A DNA stretch of 64,000 nucleotides from Streptococcus oralis (GCF_002386345.1 NZ_CP023507.1:806001-870000), one strand, 5' to 3'. Numbered from the stretch's first letter, positions 1 through 8,565 are shown. Notes: generated from the sequence alone by a model not told the origin. A program made the numbers and translations.

Positions 1-1
1 A

Positions 2-436
2 GCTTTAGAAGCGCTGGATAAAGATTATATTCAAGCTATTCTTTCTTCTGTAGCTGCCATTGAACATAACAACAAAAAAATTCTGAAAGAGCAGGCTCGT
101 ATTGATAAAACCATAGAGAAACAAAAATTAACATTAGAAGCTCTTAAGCAGTTTAAAGAGAAATTTAACGAAGAAAAAAGTAAAAATTCTATCGTCGAAC
201 ATGAGGAACGACTTTCTACACTAGATGATAGAATTGTCAACTTAGAGGGCGCTGTTAGTCAGCTTCCTTTGGAACCAGTCTCTCACACTGCTGAGATTGA
301 AGAACTCAGAAGAGAGTTGAAAGAAAGTAAAGAACAAATTCAACTTATTTCCAATCGACTACTTACAGTTTTTATCATATCTGGAGTATCTATTGGAATG
401 TTAATTATTGCTTTACTTTTTATGTTTTTGAGGTAG
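2..436 (+). CDS. Coiled-coil protein with C-terminal membrane anchor (5' end cut by window)
   Basis: An open frame runs in from the left edge to a TAG at 434-436, giving 144 visible codons with no start in view. The visible part is strongly charged and helical, with heptad-like Lys/Glu/Leu patterns over most of its length (for example IEELRRELKESKEQIQLI). It ends in one hydrophobic segment of about 20 residues (TVFIISGVSIGMLIIALLFM) followed by only three residues, as in a tail-anchored protein with its bulk in the cytoplasm. It lies 3 nt upstream of the CbxX-type ATPase gene, so the two are almost certainly co-transcribed and may work together. I do not recognise the family and assign no function. 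Confidence 0.75.
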   Translation, partial: ALEALDKDYIQAILSSVAAIEHNNKKILKEQARIDKTIEKQKLTLEALKQFKEKFNEEKSKNSIVEHEERLSTLDDRIVNLEGAVSQLPLEPVSHTAEIEELRRELKESKEQIQLISNRLLTVFIISGVSIGMLIIALLFMFLR

Positions 437-439
437 ATT

Positions 440-1561
440 ATGACTATATCCCGTGATAAACTAATTGAGAGCGCCAAAAAATTGGATCGACAACTGGGTA
501 ATGAGTCGACTTTTCTCACAAAAGTGAATGAGATTATAATTGATCATTCAGACACAAATAAAGTAGCAGATTTATATAAATCTATATATTTATTTCAAAA
601 AGAGAATAAAATAAGCAAGATAAGTCAAACGCTAAAAGAATTATCTGATAATTTAGCTTGTTATTTAGGTTACTCTTATCTTTTTGAAATACTAGGGAAG
701 GAGTTAGGAAAACGTAACAACTCTTCTTTGGATGAATTGATGAAGGAATTAAATCAATTAGTTGGTTTACAAAAAGTTAAAGAGGAAGTTTCGAGGTTAG
801 TTATATATCAAAAGGTTCAGTCCAAAAGAAAAGAGTCTGGGCTAAAAGTACCAAAGAGAACTTTACATATGGCGTTTATGGGGAATCCTGGTACTGGAAA
901 GACGACAGTGGCCAGAATTGTAGGTCGGATGTATTATCAATTAGGCCTTCTTTCAAAGGGGCATTTTACCGAAGTCTCCAGAACAGATTTAATCGCTGGT
1001 TATCAAGGTCAAACTGCTTTAAAAGTAAAAAGTGTCATTGAAAAAGCAAAAGGTGGCGTTTTATTCATAGATGAAGCTTATAGTATTACAGAAAATGACA
1101 ATACGGATTCATATGGACGAGAATGTTTAACAGAATTGACAAAGGCTCTAGAGTATTCAAGAGATGATCTAATTGTTATTGTTGCAGGATATACTGATCC
1201 AATGAATCATTTTTTTGAATCGAATCCTGGTCTGAAGTCTCGCTTTAATTATTTTATTAATTTTGAAAATTATTCTTCTACAGAATTGTTAGATATTCTT
1301 GAAACTATAGCAAGAAAAGATGACTACCAGATAGACGATAAGTTGAAAGAAATATTATTAAATTATTTTAATGATAAGTTAGAAAGTAATCTTACCAATT
1401 TTTCTAACGGTCGTTTTGTTCGAAATCTTTATGAAGATTTAATAATGAATCAAGCAGTTCGAATTGATCAAAGTGAAAATTTGACTTCAAAAGATTTAAC
1501 CTTGTTGATAAAAGAAGACTTTTCTTTAGAAGAAAACTGTTCTGCTTATATAGAAATATAA
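440..1561 (+). CDS. CbxX/CfqX (SpoVK-like) AAA+ ATPase
   Basis: This is a 373-residue protein with a helical N-terminal region of about 100 residues followed by one AAA+ module. Visible motifs are Walker A GNPGTGKT (about 148-155), Walker B VLFIDEAY (about 207-214), a sensor-1 stretch IVIVAGYTDPM (about 245-255) and an arginine-finger segment NPGLKSRF (about 262-269). This motif set is typical of the CbxX/CfqX family, which includes the rubisco activase CbbX, SpoVK and the ATPase half of type VII secretion EccA. Members are hexameric remodellers of partner proteins. The start lies 3 nt after the stop of the upstream coiled-coil membrane protein, a plausible partner or membrane receptor. The substrate is unknown. 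The gene is AT-rich compared with the housekeeping genes and is probably accessory. Confidence 0.85.
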   Translation: MTISRDKLIESAKKLDRQLGNESTFLTKVNEIIIDHSDTNKVADLYKSIYLFQKENKISKISQTLKELSDNLACYLGYSYLFEILGKELGKRNNSSLDELMKELNQLVGLQKVKEEVSRLVIYQKVQSKRKESGLKVPKRTLHMAFMGNPGTGKTTVARIVGRMYYQLGLLSKGHFTEVSRTDLIAGYQGQTALKVKSVIEKAKGGVLFIDEAYSITENDNTDSYGRECLTELTKALEYSRDDLIVIVAGYTDPMNHFFESNPGLKSRFNYFINFENYSSTELLDILETIARKDDYQIDDKLKEILLNYFNDKLESNLTNFSNGRFVRNLYEDLIMNQAVRIDQSENLTSKDLTLLIKEDFSLEENCSAYIEI

Positions 1562-1634
1562 TTAATTGAAAGAATACATCATCAAATTGTAGCTACATTT
1601 CTTACTGATTGATTCAGACTGAATAGTGAATTTT

Positions 1635-1662
1635 AACCCTTGCATCCGCAAGGGTTTTCTTC
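1635..1662 (+). terminator. Rho-independent terminator after the AAA+ ATPase gene
   Basis: A perfect 9-bp stem, AACCCTTGC (1635-1643) pairing with GCAAGGGTT (1648-1656), has a 4-nt loop and is followed by a T-rich tail. It lies 74 nt after the ATPase stop and ends the accessory transcript. Confidence 0.8.
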
Positions 1663-1710
1663 TTGCCTTTCTTTTATGGTAAAATATTGATAGCGAAATT
1701 GCTTGTTTTT

Positions 1711-1738
1711 TTTAATCTTACAAAAATGTAAGATTAAA
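1711..1738. promoter_or_regulatory. 12-bp perfect inverted repeat, putative operator upstream of the ABC transporter
   Basis: TTTAATCTTACA (1711-1722) and its exact reverse complement (1727-1738) flank an AAAA spacer. A degenerate half site (TGTAAGGTTA) follows at about 1747. It is not a terminator, because a terminator for the upstream gene already lies at 1635 and no T-run follows. It sits in the promoter region of the 36-codon ORF and the BceAB-type transporter, so an operator for an unidentified regulator is the simplest reading. Confidence 0.55.
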
Positions 1739-1819
1739 GTCTCTTTTGTAAGGTTAGGTTATGGCAAGACCTCTTTTTTTGAGATAAACTAGACTCATAA
1801 AGAACAAAGGAGCAAAACC

Positions 1820-1930
1820 ATGAAAAGAATCTTACATAAGAAAACAAGAAAACCAAGTCAAAAAGATATCGAGCGTGTTCAACTGGGATGCGCTATGATG
1901 CAAGCACAGTTTCAATTGATGGGATATTAA
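1820..1930 (+). CDS. Small basic ORF (36 aa) ahead of the BceAB-type transporter
   Basis: ATG at 1820 is preceded by AAAGGAG at a good distance and runs 36 codons to TAA at 1928. The product begins MKRILHKKTRKPSQ and is very basic in its N-terminal half. The C-terminal half is less charged and Gln/Met-rich, with one cysteine and no obvious signal peptide or membrane segment. The stop is 13 nt before the ATPase start, so the ORF is in the same transcript. It could be a real small protein, a regulatory leader peptide, or simply a translated leader. I do not recognise it. Confidence 0.5.
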   Translation: MKRILHKKTRKPSQKDIERVQLGCAMMQAQFQLMGY

Positions 1931-1943
1931 GAAGGAGAAAATC

Positions 1944-2702
1944 ATGACACTTTTAGATGTAAAACACGTTCAAAAAATCTATAAAACACGTTTCCAAGGC
2001 AACCAAGTAGAAGCCCTTAAGGATATTCACTTTACCGTAGAGAAGGGTGACTACGTTGCCATCATGGGTGAGTCTGGTTCTGGAAAATCAACCCTGCTCA
2101 ACATCCTAGCTATGCTGGATAAACCAACTCGCGGGCAGGTTTACCTCAACGGAACCGACACAGCCACTATTAAAAATTCACAAGCTTCGAGTTTCCGTCG
2201 TGAGAAGTTGGGATTTGTCTTCCAAGATTTTAACTTGCTAGATACCTTGTCTGTTAAGGACAATATATTGCTTCCGTTAGTGTTATCACGAAAACCTATC
2301 ACAGAGATGATGAAGAAATTGGTAGTGACTGCTGAAAATTTGGGCATCAACCAATTGCAAGAGAAGTACCCTTACGAGATCTCTGGTGGTCAAAAACAGC
2401 GGGTAGCAGTAGCACGCGCCATCATCACTGAACCTGAAATTCTTCTTGCGGATGAGCCAACAGGAGCTCTTGACTCCAAGTCATCTGCAGCTCTTCTGGA
2501 TGTTTTTGATGAAATCAATGAACGTGGCCAAACCATTCTCATGGTAACTCACTCAACGGCAGCAGCCAGCAGGGCCAAGCGCGTTCTCTTTATCAAGGAC
2601 GGAATTCTTTACAATCAAATCTACCGTGGAGACAAGACAGAACGTCAGATGTTCCAGGAAATCTCTGATACCTTGACTGTCATGGCAAGTGAGGTGAATT
2701 AG
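1944..2702 (+). CDS. BceA-type ABC transporter ATP-binding protein
   Basis: This 252-residue ABC ATPase has Walker A GESGSGKST (about 41-49), a Q-loop in FVFQDFN, the signature SGGQKQR, Walker B EILLADEPTGALDS and the switch histidine in MVTHS. It belongs to the MacB/LolD-like branch that pairs with BceB-type permeases, which remove cell-wall-active peptides such as bacitracin from their lipid targets. The start follows GAAGGAG. The permease gene begins 1 nt after its stop, confirming a two-gene transporter. No BceRS-type two-component system is in the window, so any signalling partner would be elsewhere. S. pneumoniae has a similar pair; exact orthology and substrate are inferred. Confidence 0.88.
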   Translation: MTLLDVKHVQKIYKTRFQGNQVEALKDIHFTVEKGDYVAIMGESGSGKSTLLNILAMLDKPTRGQVYLNGTDTATIKNSQASSFRREKLGFVFQDFNLLDTLSVKDNILLPLVLSRKPITEMMKKLVVTAENLGINQLQEKYPYEISGGQKQRVAVARAIITEPEILLADEPTGALDSKSSAALLDVFDEINERGQTILMVTHSTAAASRAKRVLFIKDGILYNQIYRGDKTERQMFQEISDTLTVMASEVN

Positions 2703-2703
2703 T

Positions 2704-4692
2704 ATGTTTCGATTGACCAATAAGTTAGCGGTTTCGAACTTAATCAAAAACCGCAAACTCTACTATCCCTTTGCTTTAGCAGTTCTCTTAGCTGTGACCA
2801 TCACCTATCTCTTTTACTCACTGTCACTTAATCCTAACATTGGTAAGATTCGAGGGGGAGAAACTATCTCTATGACCCTTGCTCTCGGTATGGTAGTTGT
2901 TACCATCGCTTCTGGAATTATTGTACTTTATGCCAATAGTTTTGTCATGAAGAACCGCTCCAAGGAGCTGGGTGTATATGGTATGCTGGGGCTTGAAAAG
3001 CGCCATTTGATCAGTATGGTTTTTAAGGAGCTTCTTATTTTTGGTTCCTTAACCTTGACAGCTGGTCTCGGTCTAGGAGCTCTCTTTGATAAGCTAATCT
3101 TTGCCCTTCTTCTGAAGCTGATGAAAATGAAAGTGGAGCTCGTTTCGACTTTCCAACCAATTGTCTTCATCCTAGTTCTCATCGTCTTTGGAGCTATCTT
3201 CCTAGGTCTAATTTTTATCAATGCCTTTCGCATCGCACGCATGAATGCCCTTCAACTCTCTCGTGAAAAAGCCAGTGGTGAGAAAAAAGGACGTTTCTTA
3301 GGTCTTCAAACTATACTAGGTTTGATTAGTATGGGAGCTGGCTACTACCTAGCAGTAACAGTTGAAAATCCACTTTCTGCTGTTCTGATTTTCTTTGTAG
3401 CAGTCTTGTTGGTAATTTTGGGAACTTATCTTCTCTTCAATGCAGGAATCACAGTTTTCCTACAAATCTTGAAGAAAAACAAGCGTTACTATTACCAACC
3501 TAACAACATGATTTCCGTATCCAATCTCATTTTTCGTATGAAGAAAAATGCTGTTGGTCTAGCGACGATTGCTATTCTCTCAACCATGGTCTTGGTGACT
3601 ATGTCTGCTGCAACGAGTATCTTTAAAGGCTCTGAAACTTTCAAGAAAGTCATGAATCCACATGATTTTGGAATTACAGGGCAGAATGTTGAAAAAGAAG
3701 ACATAAATAAACTCCTAGACCAGTATGCTAGCGATAAAGGATTGACTGTCACAAAGAAAGAAGTTCTTACATACAGTAACTTTGGTGTGGCAAATCAAGA
3801 AGGTACGAAATTGACAATCTTTGAGAAAGGTCAAAATCGTGTTCAACCGAAAACTATTTTTATGGTCTTTGACCAAAAAGACTATGAGAATATGACAGGA
3901 CAGAAACTTGGACTTTCAGGTAAGGAAGTTGGATTGTTTGCTCAAAACAAGGAACTTCAAGGGCAGAAAGAACTGACTCTGAATAACCAGACCTACACGA
4001 TCAAAGAAGAAATCAAAAAAGATTTTATTCTTGAACATGTCCCAAATCAGTACAATATTCTAACTTCGGACTATAACTATTTGGTTGTTCCTGACTTACA
4101 AGCCTTTCTTGAACAGCATCCTAACTCTTCCATCTTTAATCAATACTATGGGGGAATGAATGTAACAGCTAATGAGGACGAGCAACTTAAAATTGCAGAT
4201 AACTATTCAAAATTCGTTAACAACTTTAATAGAGAAATAAACAAAGAAGGAAGCTATGTTTACGGAAGCAATCTGGCTGATAGTAGTGCGCAGATGAGTG
4301 CTCTCTTTGGTGGAGTTTTCTTCATCGGTATCTTTCTCTCTATCATCTTTATGGTGGGAACAGTTCTTGTTATCTACTACAAACAAATCTCTGAAGGCTA
4401 TGAAGATCGTGAACGCTTTATCATTTTGCAAAAAGTCGGTCTCGATCAAAAGCAAATCAAGCAAACTATCAACAAACAGGTGCTAACTGTATTCTTCCTT
4501 CCTTTGCTATTTGCCTTCCTACACCTTGCATTTGCCTATCATATGCTTAGCCTCATCCTAAAAGTCATTGGTGTGCTAGATGCGACCATGATGTTGACAG
4601 TCACTCTGTCCATCTGTGCTATATTCCTCATTGTCTATGTCTTAATCTTTATGATTACCTCAAGAAGCTATCGTAAGATTGTGCAAATGTAA
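2704..4692 (+). CDS. BceB-type ABC transporter permease (FtsX-like)
   Basis: This is a 662-residue membrane protein. Hydrophobic segments cluster in the first 310 residues and again from about 525 to the end. Between them is a long hydrophilic stretch (about 315-520), the large extracellular domain characteristic of BceB-type antimicrobial-peptide resistance permeases. Length and layout fit that family (about 650 residues, ten membrane spans). The gene starts 1 nt after the ATPase stop. Expected role: with the ATPase, it frees cell-wall precursors from peptide antibiotics and may signal to a histidine kinase. The drug specificity cannot be told from sequence. Confidence 0.87.
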   Translation: MFRLTNKLAVSNLIKNRKLYYPFALAVLLAVTITYLFYSLSLNPNIGKIRGGETISMTLALGMVVVTIASGIIVLYANSFVMKNRSKELGVYGMLGLEKRHLISMVFKELLIFGSLTLTAGLGLGALFDKLIFALLLKLMKMKVELVSTFQPIVFILVLIVFGAIFLGLIFINAFRIARMNALQLSREKASGEKKGRFLGLQTILGLISMGAGYYLAVTVENPLSAVLIFFVAVLLVILGTYLLFNAGITVFLQILKKNKRYYYQPNNMISVSNLIFRMKKNAVGLATIAILSTMVLVTMSAATSIFKGSETFKKVMNPHDFGITGQNVEKEDINKLLDQYASDKGLTVTKKEVLTYSNFGVANQEGTKLTIFEKGQNRVQPKTIFMVFDQKDYENMTGQKLGLSGKEVGLFAQNKELQGQKELTLNNQTYTIKEEIKKDFILEHVPNQYNILTSDYNYLVVPDLQAFLEQHPNSSIFNQYYGGMNVTANEDEQLKIADNYSKFVNNFNREINKEGSYVYGSNLADSSAQMSALFGGVFFIGIFLSIIFMVGTVLVIYYKQISEGYEDRERFIILQKVGLDQKQIKQTINKQVLTVFFLPLLFAFLHLAFAYHMLSLILKVIGVLDATMMLTVTLSICAIFLIVYVLIFMITSRSYRKIVQM

Positions 4693-4697
4693 AAAAG

Positions 4698-4728
4698 ATA
4701 CCTCGATGTTTATCGAGGTATTTCTTTT
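4698..4728. terminator. Bidirectional terminator between the permease and VIT-family genes
   Basis: ATACCTCGAT (4698-4707) pairs perfectly with ATCGAGGTAT (4712-4721) around a 4-nt loop. There is a T-rich tail on the plus strand and an A-run (4691-4696) that gives a T-tail on the minus strand. It serves two convergent genes. Confidence 0.85.
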
Positions 4729-4731
4729 ATC

Positions 4732-5427
4732 TTAAATGCTAAAGAGTTGTCCCAAGAGGAAGGTTACGCCCATGGTCAGAAGTCCGATACAGAGGTTGCG
4801 GATCATAGCTGTTTTCGTAGGAGCCTTGCCTAATTTAGCACTAGTATAGCCCGTAATAAGAAGGGAAAGGGCCACGATAATAACAGTAGCTGGAATCCGA
4901 AAGTCACTTGGAAAGACGATGATCGACAGCATGGGAGGAAGACTTCCCAGTACAAAGGCGATAAAGCTAGAGATAGCAGCATGCCAAGGGTTGGTAAACT
5001 CTTCATACTCGATTCCATACTTTTCTTCGACCAAGGCTTTGAGTGGATTTTTTAAAAAGGCCTTGTTGGTCAAGAGTTGGGCTGACGTTTCACACTCACC
5101 GTTTTGAAGGTAGGCAGCATAGAGGGATTGTTTTGCAGATTCGATATCCTTATCCAAGAGCAACTGTTCTCTAGCAACAGCGGCTTCTTCCGTGTCTTTC
5201 TGAGTGGATACAGAGACATATTCGCCACCGGCCATAGAGAAAGCACCAGCGAGGATAGCCGCTAAACCTGATAAAAAGATAATCCAGATATTGCTTGTCG
5301 CACTGGCAACGCCGATAACGACTCCAGCGATGGAAATAATTCCATCATTGGCGCCCAGAACACCTGCGCGTAGGATATTGAGTCGTCCTGCAAAGTTAGC
5401 ATCAATTTCATGTTTTATTTCTGTCAT
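4732..5427 (-). CDS. VIT1/CCC1-family transporter
   Basis: This 231-residue membrane protein has the VIT family hallmarks: a first helix region with GVLGANDGIISIAGVVIGVA, then SGLAAILAGAFSMAGGEYVSVSTQKDTE, which ends in the conserved GEYVS motif before a charged cytoplasmic segment, then C-terminal hydrophobic helices. Relatives move Fe2+ or Mn2+ across membranes (plant and yeast vacuolar iron transporters); the substrate here is not proven. I place the start at 5427 (MTEIKHEID), where AAAGGAG lies 7 nt upstream. A longer frame to 5475 would run over the promoter. The gene is monocistronic, between a bidirectional terminator and its own promoter. Confidence 0.85.
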   Translation of the reverse strand: MTEIKHEIDANFAGRLNILRAGVLGANDGIISIAGVVIGVASATSNIWIIFLSGLAAILAGAFSMAGGEYVSVSTQKDTEEAAVAREQLLLDKDIESAKQSLYAAYLQNGECETSAQLLTNKAFLKNPLKALVEEKYGIEYEEFTNPWHAAISSFIAFVLGSLPPMLSIIVFPSDFRIPATVIIVALSLLITGYTSAKLGKAPTKTAMIRNLCIGLLTMGVTFLLGQLFSI

Positions 5428-5446
5428 AGTCATCTCCTTTCTCTCC

Positions 5447-5475
5447 ATTATAGAGAAAAGGGTAGGGGAATACAA
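5447..5475 (-). promoter_or_regulatory. Promoter of the VIT-family gene
   Basis: On the minus strand, TTGTAT (5470-5475) and a perfect TATAAT (5447-5452) are separated by 17 nt, about 20 nt before the chosen ATG. Confidence 0.65.
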
Positions 5476-5589
5476 ACTTTTTAAACTATCTGAAAAAAGT
5501 TTTACAATTCTAATTTTTAGGCCCTTTGAAGTTTCTCCGAAAAAGTAGTGCTTTCCTGCTGTACTGGAACTTTTTAAACTTATCTATGG

Positions 5590-5595
5590 TATAAT
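5590..5595 (+). promoter_or_regulatory. -10 box of the HAD-HAD-ftsY operon
   Basis: A perfect TATAAT lies about 38 nt before the start at 5633. The -35 region (TGGAAC near 5565) is weak. No other promoter is obvious before ftsY. Confidence 0.5.
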
Positions 5596-5632
5596 AGAAG
5601 ATAGATTTATCAATTGGAGTATGAAGGATTTT

Positions 5633-6424
5633 ATGATTAAACTTGTAGCAACCGATATGGATGGAACCTTTCTAGATGGAGAGGGTCGGTTTGATATGGA
5701 ACGCCTTAAAAACGTACTTGTTTCCTACAAGGAAAAGGGGATTTATTTTGCAGTGGCTTCAGGTCGCGGTATCTTGTCCCTGAAAAAGTTGTTTGCGGAT
5801 GTGTGTGATGAAGTGATTTTTATAGCTGAAAATGGGAGCTATGTTGAGTTTCATGGTGAGGATATGTATGAGGCTACTATGTCTCGGGATTTTTACTTGA
5901 GCACTTTTGAAGCTTTAAAGAAATCACCCTATTTTGATGAAAGAAAAATGTTGCTGACGGGGAAAAAAGCTTGTTATGTATTGGATACAGTCGATGAGAC
6001 CTATCTCAAGTTTAGCCGTCACTACAATGAAAACATTCAAAAAGTAACGCGTCTGGAAGCTATTAAGGATGAGATTTTTAAATTCACTACGAACTTCACA
6101 GAAGATACGATAGAAGCTGGAGAGGCCTGGGTCAACAAAAACGTTCCTGGTGTAAAAGCCATGACAACAGGTTTTGAATCCATCGATATTGTCTTGGACT
6201 ACGTTGATAAGGGTGTGGCTATTGTTGAGCTGGCAAAAAAACTTGTTCTAACCATGGATCAGGTCATGGCTTTTGGCGACAATCTCAATGACCTTCACAT
6301 GATGCAGGTTGTGGGACACCCAGTCGCTCCTGAAAATGCGCGACCAGAGATTTTAGAATTAGCAGAAACAGTGATTGGCCACCATAAGGACCAGTCAGTG
6401 ATGACTTATATGGAGGGCTTGTAA
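5633..6424 (+). CDS. Cof-type HAD-IIB family phosphatase
   Basis: The product is 263 residues. Motif I is DMDGTFLDG (nucleophile Asp near residue 8), and the late motif is FGDNLNDLHMM with the metal-binding aspartates. Large Cof-type caps lie between, as in sugar-phosphate or FMN/PLP phosphatases of this family. The start at 5633 is preferred over an ATG at 5621 because GAAGG sits at a proper distance from 5633, whereas the GGAG before 5621 is too close. The stop overlaps the next ATG by one base, so translation is coupled to the second HAD gene. Substrate unknown. Confidence 0.88.
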   Translation: MIKLVATDMDGTFLDGEGRFDMERLKNVLVSYKEKGIYFAVASGRGILSLKKLFADVCDEVIFIAENGSYVEFHGEDMYEATMSRDFYLSTFEALKKSPYFDERKMLLTGKKACYVLDTVDETYLKFSRHYNENIQKVTRLEAIKDEIFKFTTNFTEDTIEAGEAWVNKNVPGVKAMTTGFESIDIVLDYVDKGVAIVELAKKLVLTMDQVMAFGDNLNDLHMMQVVGHPVAPENARPEILELAETVIGHHKDQSVMTYMEGL

Positions 6425-7242
6425 TGGCAGATATTAAATTGATTGCATTGGACTTGGATGGTACCTTGCTGACAACGGATAAAAAGCTAACAGAACGTAC
6501 CAAGGAGGTCCTCAAAGCTGCGCGTGATCGTGGCATCAAGGTCGTTCTGACAACAGGTCGTCCTTTGAAGGCTATGGATTTCTTTCTCCATGAGCTAGGG
6601 ACTGATGGTCTGGAGGACGAGTACACCATCACCTTTAATGGTGGTCTGGTACAGAAAAATACAGGAGAGATTCTCGATAAAACCGTCTTTTCAATCGACG
6701 ATGTGGCACGATTGTACGAGGAAACTGAAAAACTAGGATTACCGTTAGATGCCATTTCAGAAGGAACAGTCTATCAAATCCAGTCGGACCAAGAAAGTCT
6801 CTATGCTAAGTTCAACCCAGCCCTGACTTTCGTACCTGTCGCTTTTGAAGATCTATCTAGTCAGATGACATATAATAAATGTGTGACTGCCTTTGCCCAA
6901 GAACCTTTGGATGCAGCCATTCAGAAGATTTCACCAGAATTATTTGACCAATATGAAATCTTTAAATCACGTGAAATGTTGCTAGAGTGGTCACCAAAGA
7001 ATGTTCATAAAGCAACAGGTTTAGCGAAATTAATTAAACACTTAGGAATCAATCAAAGTCAAGTCATGGCTTGTGGGGACGAGGCCAATGACCTTTCCAT
7101 GATTGAATGGGCAGGTCTGGGAGTTGCCATGCAAAATGCAGTTCCTGCGGTTAAGGCAGTTGCCAATGTGATTACCCCAATGACCAACGACGAGGAAGCC
7201 GTTGCTTGGGCTATCGAAGAATACGTGTTAAAGGAGAATTAG
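6424..7242 (+). CDS. Second Cof-type HAD-IIB family phosphatase
   Basis: This 272-residue protein has motif I DLDGTLLTTDKK near the N-terminus, motif II TTGRP and motif III/IV CGDEANDLSMIEWAG. It is a paralogue of the upstream gene but clearly divergent. The ATG overlaps the previous stop (TAATG), and ftsY starts 3 nt after its own stop, giving a compact three-gene operon. The same HAD-HAD-ftsY order occurs in other Mitis-group streptococci, by recall. The physiological substrate cannot be predicted from the sequence. Confidence 0.88.
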   Translation: MADIKLIALDLDGTLLTTDKKLTERTKEVLKAARDRGIKVVLTTGRPLKAMDFFLHELGTDGLEDEYTITFNGGLVQKNTGEILDKTVFSIDDVARLYEETEKLGLPLDAISEGTVYQIQSDQESLYAKFNPALTFVPVAFEDLSSQMTYNKCVTAFAQEPLDAAIQKISPELFDQYEIFKSREMLLEWSPKNVHKATGLAKLIKHLGINQSQVMACGDEANDLSMIEWAGLGVAMQNAVPAVKAVANVITPMTNDEEAVAWAIEEYVLKEN

Positions 7243-7245
7243 AAT

Positions 7246-8556
7246 ATGGGATTATTTGATCGTTTATTCGGGAAAAAAGAAGAGCCGAAAATCGAAGATA
7301 TTGTAAAAGAAGCTCTGGAAAATATTGATTTGTCAGAAGAGGTTGAAGAAAATCAAACGGCTCTCGAAGAAACAAGTCAGGAAGGGACAGGAAGTGACAA
7401 AGTGGAAGCAACTCTTGCTCAAGAAGAACTTCCTCAGGTCTTGACAGAAGAAGTGATTGAACCAGAAGCAGTCGAGGAAATGGCTCAAGAAAAAGTTGAG
7501 TTAGAATCTAATGAGACAGAGCAAGGCCAAGAGCTTGAAGAATTTTTCGAAGAAGAGAGCCAAGAATCTCTAGAAACTGGAGAAGAGCTAGGGGATGAAG
7601 ACGTAGAAGAAGAACTTCCTCAGGTTGAAGAAACCGTGCAGGAAAAATATGACCGCAGTCTAAAGAAAACCCGTACGGGATTCGGAGCTCGTTTGAATGC
7701 CTTCTTTGCCAACTTCCGTTCTGTCGATGAAGAATTCTTCGAAGAATTGGAAGAACTGCTCATCTTGAGCGACGTCGGTGTGCAAGTCGCTTCGAACCTA
7801 ACAGAAGAACTACGTTATGAAGCCAAACTCGAAAATGCTAAGAAGCCTGATGCGCTCCGTCGTGTCATTATCGAGAAATTGGTCGAGCTCTACGAAAAGG
7901 ATGGCAACTACGATGAACAAATCCATTTCCAAGATGGTTTGACAGTCATGCTCTTTGTCGGAGTCAATGGTGTTGGGAAAACAACTTCTATCGGGAAATT
8001 AGCTCATCGCTACAAACAAGCTGGCAAGAAAGTCATGTTGGTTGCGGCAGATACCTTCCGTGCGGGTGCTGTGGCCCAGCTAGCTGAATGGGGTCGACGT
8101 GTGGATGTTCCGGTTGTGACGGGAGCTGAAAAGGCTGATCCAGCAAGCGTGGTCTTTGATGGGATGCAACGTGCTGTAGCTGAAGGGATTGATATCCTTA
8201 TGATTGATACAGCAGGGCGTCTGCAAAACAAGGATAACCTCATGGCCGAGTTGGAAAAGATTGGTCGCATTATCAAACGTGTCGTTCCTGAAGCACCTCA
8301 TGAAACCTTCCTGGCACTCGATGCTTCAACTGGACAGAATGCCTTAGTACAAGCTAAGGAATTTTCTAAGATAACACCATTGACTGGAATTGTTTTGACA
8401 AAAATTGACGGAACTGCCCGAGGTGGTGTTGTACTAGCTATCCGTGAAGAACTCAATATCCCAGTGAAATTGATTGGTTTTGGTGAAAAAATCGATGATA
8501 TAGGGGAATTTAACTCAGAAAACTTTATGAAGGGTCTCTTAGAAGGCTTGATTTAA
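7246..8556 (+). CDS. ftsY: Signal recognition particle receptor FtsY
   Basis: This 436-residue SRP GTPase docks ribosome-SRP complexes at the membrane through the Ffh NG domain. Residues 1-10 (MGLFDRLFGK) are a short amphipathic start. Residues about 15-135 form a very acidic Glu-rich A domain, then the N domain runs to about 230 and the G domain follows. G1 is GVNGVGKTTSIGK (about 239-251), then DTFRAGAVAQL, DTAGRLQNK, TKIDGTARGG and the closing GFGEKIDDI. The start lies close behind an AGGAG. Length and motifs are complete. A strong terminator follows. Confidence 0.97.
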   Translation: MGLFDRLFGKKEEPKIEDIVKEALENIDLSEEVEENQTALEETSQEGTGSDKVEATLAQEELPQVLTEEVIEPEAVEEMAQEKVELESNETEQGQELEEFFEEESQESLETGEELGDEDVEEELPQVEETVQEKYDRSLKKTRTGFGARLNAFFANFRSVDEEFFEELEELLILSDVGVQVASNLTEELRYEAKLENAKKPDALRRVIIEKLVELYEKDGNYDEQIHFQDGLTVMLFVGVNGVGKTTSIGKLAHRYKQAGKKVMLVAADTFRAGAVAQLAEWGRRVDVPVVTGAEKADPASVVFDGMQRAVAEGIDILMIDTAGRLQNKDNLMAELEKIGRIIKRVVPEAPHETFLALDASTGQNALVQAKEFSKITPLTGIVLTKIDGTARGGVVLAIREELNIPVKLIGFGEKIDDIGEFNSENFMKGLLEGLI

Positions 8557-8565
8557 TACAAAATA

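Noticed and set aside
2928..3242. Minus-strand ORF of 104 aa within the BceB-type permease
   Set aside because: Fully inside a convincing gene on the other strand, with no ribosome site and low-complexity composition; a shadow frame.
6285..6755. Minus-strand ORF of 156 aa across the two HAD genes
   Set aside because: Spans the junction of two well-supported genes and shows no domain or start signal.
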